Source: Chloroflexota bacterium (GTDB lineage: Bacteria; Chloroflexota; Dehalococcoidia; GIF9; UBA5629). From it: 23,390 nucleotides of DNA. Numbering within the stretch: the first letter of the stretch is position 1; every line of letters starts with the position of its first letter. This document shows positions 22,344 to 23,390 of this stretch, one piece after another. A program made the position numbers and the translations under genes. The notes beneath the pieces are model-generated. The model was not told the origin of the DNA and made no database searches. It saw only the letters and a list, made by a program, of their open reading frames with translations. The stretch spans positions 1 through 23,390 of the forward strand of contig JAPLHJ010000132.1 in NCBI GenBank assembly GCA_026389675.1. The letters are read 5' to 3'.

Positions 22344-22673
22344 TTAAACGGGTGCTGACAATTTGAAAAATTCCAGCAATAAATCAAAGACTTCCGGGTT
22401 AACCGAGCATTCCGTGCGTTGACCGCGCCTTCTTAGTTTTATTAGACCGGAACGGTGTAGCTCCTTGATGTGATGAGAGACGGTGGATGACGCAATGCCC
22501 AGGTCTTTACCCAACACTCCCACACACTCGCATACCTCATCGCCAGGCCCGCACGGACTACCTTCTATAGAGCAACTGGCCAGGCGCATAAATATCTTCA
22601 CCCGGTAAGGGTTCGATAATGCCTTGAAGATGTCCGCATAGCTACGGGCATCGCCGTCTCGATATTTCGACAT
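22344..22673 (-). CDS. arsR: ArsR-family metalloregulator, copy 2
   Basis: This 109-aa winged-helix repressor is a paralogue of the protein at 8441-8770 (KALSNPYRVKIFMRLASC, LGIASSTVSHHIKELHRSGL, RTECSVNPE). It carries an extended Cys cluster SCSIEGSPCGPGDEVCECVG with five cysteines before and in helix alpha-3, likely the As(III) sensor. It heads the minus-strand redox/arsenic cluster. The promoter is just before the start codon, giving a probably leaderless mRNA. Confidence 0.92.
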   Translation of the reverse strand: MSKYRDGDARSYADIFKALSNPYRVKIFMRLASCSIEGSPCGPGDEVCECVGVLGKDLGIASSTVSHHIKELHRSGLIKLRRRGQRTECSVNPEVFDLLLEFFKLSAPV

Positions 22674-22708
22674 ATTTCTACCATAAACTTTTCCTTTATT
22701 TTTGTCAA
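22674..22708 (-). promoter_or_regulatory. arsR2 promoter
   Basis: On the minus strand TTGACA (22703-22708) is followed by TATGGT (22680-22685) with a 17-nt spacer. Only 6 nt separate the -10 from the ATG. TCGATAT-TTCGA half-sites (22659-22670) overlap the first codons and may be the operator. Confidence 0.6.
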
Positions 22709-22730
22709 GTACACGCCATCGAACTTAAAT

Positions 22731-22931
22731 CTATTTTCTCGTTTTATCGATTATTTGGTCAACGTCTTCCCTAGTCTTGAAATCCAACGGATTACAGCCT
22801 ATTTGGCCACGTTTCATCATTTTTCTCAGATCTTCGAGATATCTAAGGGCACCCAACTCATCCTGATCCATGATGATTTGCTCTATCCTCTGGATTTGCT
22901 GTTCGTCTAACGAAATCAATATCTTGTTCAT
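22731..22931 (-). CDS. Small helical hypothetical protein
   Basis: This 66-aa soluble, mostly helical protein (MNKILISLDEQQIQRIEQII, then a Lys/Arg-rich middle with KRGQIGCNPLDF) contains one Cys. Its ATG directly follows the TAA of the upstream gene, so the two are in one transcript. No family is recognised. It ends 57 nt before arsR2, in the same direction. Confidence 0.6.
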   Translation of the reverse strand: MNKILISLDEQQIQRIEQIIMDQDELGALRYLEDLRKMMKRGQIGCNPLDFKTREDVDQIIDKTRK

Positions 22932-23234
22932 TTATTGCACCCCGCATGTGCCATTGCCTCCACAGCAGGCAGGATTAATCACGTTGAAGTAGACTGATCC
23001 GACATATAAATTGCCCCAGTTGTCGGAGATTTTCGCCGTGACGGTGTAGAAACCCGGCACGCCTGGCGATATCCAGCCGATCTTGGAGGCGCTCCCATCT
23101 TTTATATTGTTGCCCTGCATTTTACCGCCATTACATGACCACTCATATTTATACTTATTTAGTGCCGCTAACGGGACATTGTATTCGACCTCGGCTGTTG
23201 TCAGCGGGTTTACTAACTGCTGCTCTGTTATCAA
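22932..23234 (-). CDS. Ig/PKD-like domain protein with Cys tail, start uncertain
   Basis: This frame of about 100 aa (or more) is an all-beta Ig- or PKD-like domain (YKYEWSCNGGKMQG, SPGVPGFYTVTAKISDNWGN) ending with ACCGGNGTCGVQ, a Cys cluster like the tails of the neighbouring proteins. The called start at TTG 23234 is doubtful. Upstream, the same frame continues as EFGNCPQWPSNL, which looks natural, up to a TAG near 23286, with no ATG or GTG and no signal peptide. The gene is likely 5' truncated or has lost its N-terminal export signal. If exported it would be a surface protein. The rest of 23235-23390 shows no clear gene. Confidence 0.5.
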   Translation of the reverse strand: MITEQQLVNPLTTAEVEYNVPLAALNKYKYEWSCNGGKMQGNNIKDGSASKIGWISPGVPGFYTVTAKISDNWGNLYVGSVYFNVINPACCGGNGTCGVQ

Positions 23235-23390
23235 GTTGCTGGGCCATTGTGGGCAGTTCCCGAACTCCTGTTTGAGAGTAAGAAGCTAATTCCAGCGCTT
23301 CAACAATTGCTAAAAGTCAATAAATTTTAATACGACGTAATTTCAGCATCAAATAAATTTCTCGTCCTATCACCAACCCCGTATCGTTTA

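Overview
This window looks like a chromosomal accessory region of an anaerobic bacterium, most likely Chloroflexota (Dehalococcoidia-like). That placement is inference. It rests on a MalT/LuxR-type giant regulator, a small AbrB-type protein next to an arsenite methyltransferase, a C_GCAxxG_C_C protein and several small membrane proteins of a kind I associate with that phylum. No rRNA or species marker is present. Two themes dominate: arsenic/thiol chemistry (two ArsR repressors, ArsM, ArsD, ArsA and many Cys-Cys-Gly rich small proteins) and a complete selenocysteine machinery (SelA, SelB, tRNA-Sec, SelD).

Layout. 1-272 holds the end of an OmpR-type winged-helix regulator. 277-1495 is a broken HemN-like radical SAM gene. 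1561-3685 is a minus-strand set of small membrane and small soluble proteins, including a 225-bp direct duplication in which one copy has a nonsense codon. 3838-6519 is an 893-aa LuxR/MalT regulator. 6722-8770 runs on the minus strand from an ArsR gene through a CCG-repeat peptide, a membrane protein, a flavodoxin fragment and a 63-aa membrane peptide to a C_GCAxxG_C_C protein. Divergent from that ArsR, 9022-10916 carries an AbrB-like Cys protein, arsM and a flavin reductase gene broken by a perfect 38-bp tandem duplication. 10917-11583 is mostly decayed sequence.

11584-14851 is selA-selB (+), followed by tRNA-Sec (-) and selD (-). SelD is itself a selenoprotein: its active-site codon 18 is UGA, so a standard gene caller truncates it. 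SelB has no ATG/GTG/TTG upstream of its GTP-binding motif and seems to start at a CTG overlapping selA. Between selD and arsA lies a decayed disulfide-reductase gene.

16492-22673 is a minus-strand cluster: arsR2, two tandem membrane-anchored thioredoxin-fold proteins, a CcdA/DsbD-like membrane protein, a two-domain Ig-like lipoprotein, arsD, a MauE/DoxX-like membrane protein and arsA. No ArsB or Acr3 pump is visible. The lipoprotein gene ends at UGA, but the frame continues for ten codons (five Gly, two Ser, two Cys, Pro) to UAG, with a hairpin about 21-23 nt after the UGA. I propose it is an undescribed selenoprotein with a C-terminal Sec-Gly5-Ser2-Cys2 tail, working in an extracytoplasmic thiol/selenol redox or arsenic-binding relay fed by the CcdA-like protein. 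This is the most interesting hypothesis in the window. 22731-23234 holds two small genes cut off from recognisable 5' signals near the window end.

Regulation. Both arsR genes have strong -35/-10 boxes only 6-7 nt from the ATG, suggesting leaderless mRNAs. TTCGAA-type palindromes recur at both arsR genes and upstream of the CCG-repeat and thioredoxin-like genes, which suggests a shared ArsR operator.
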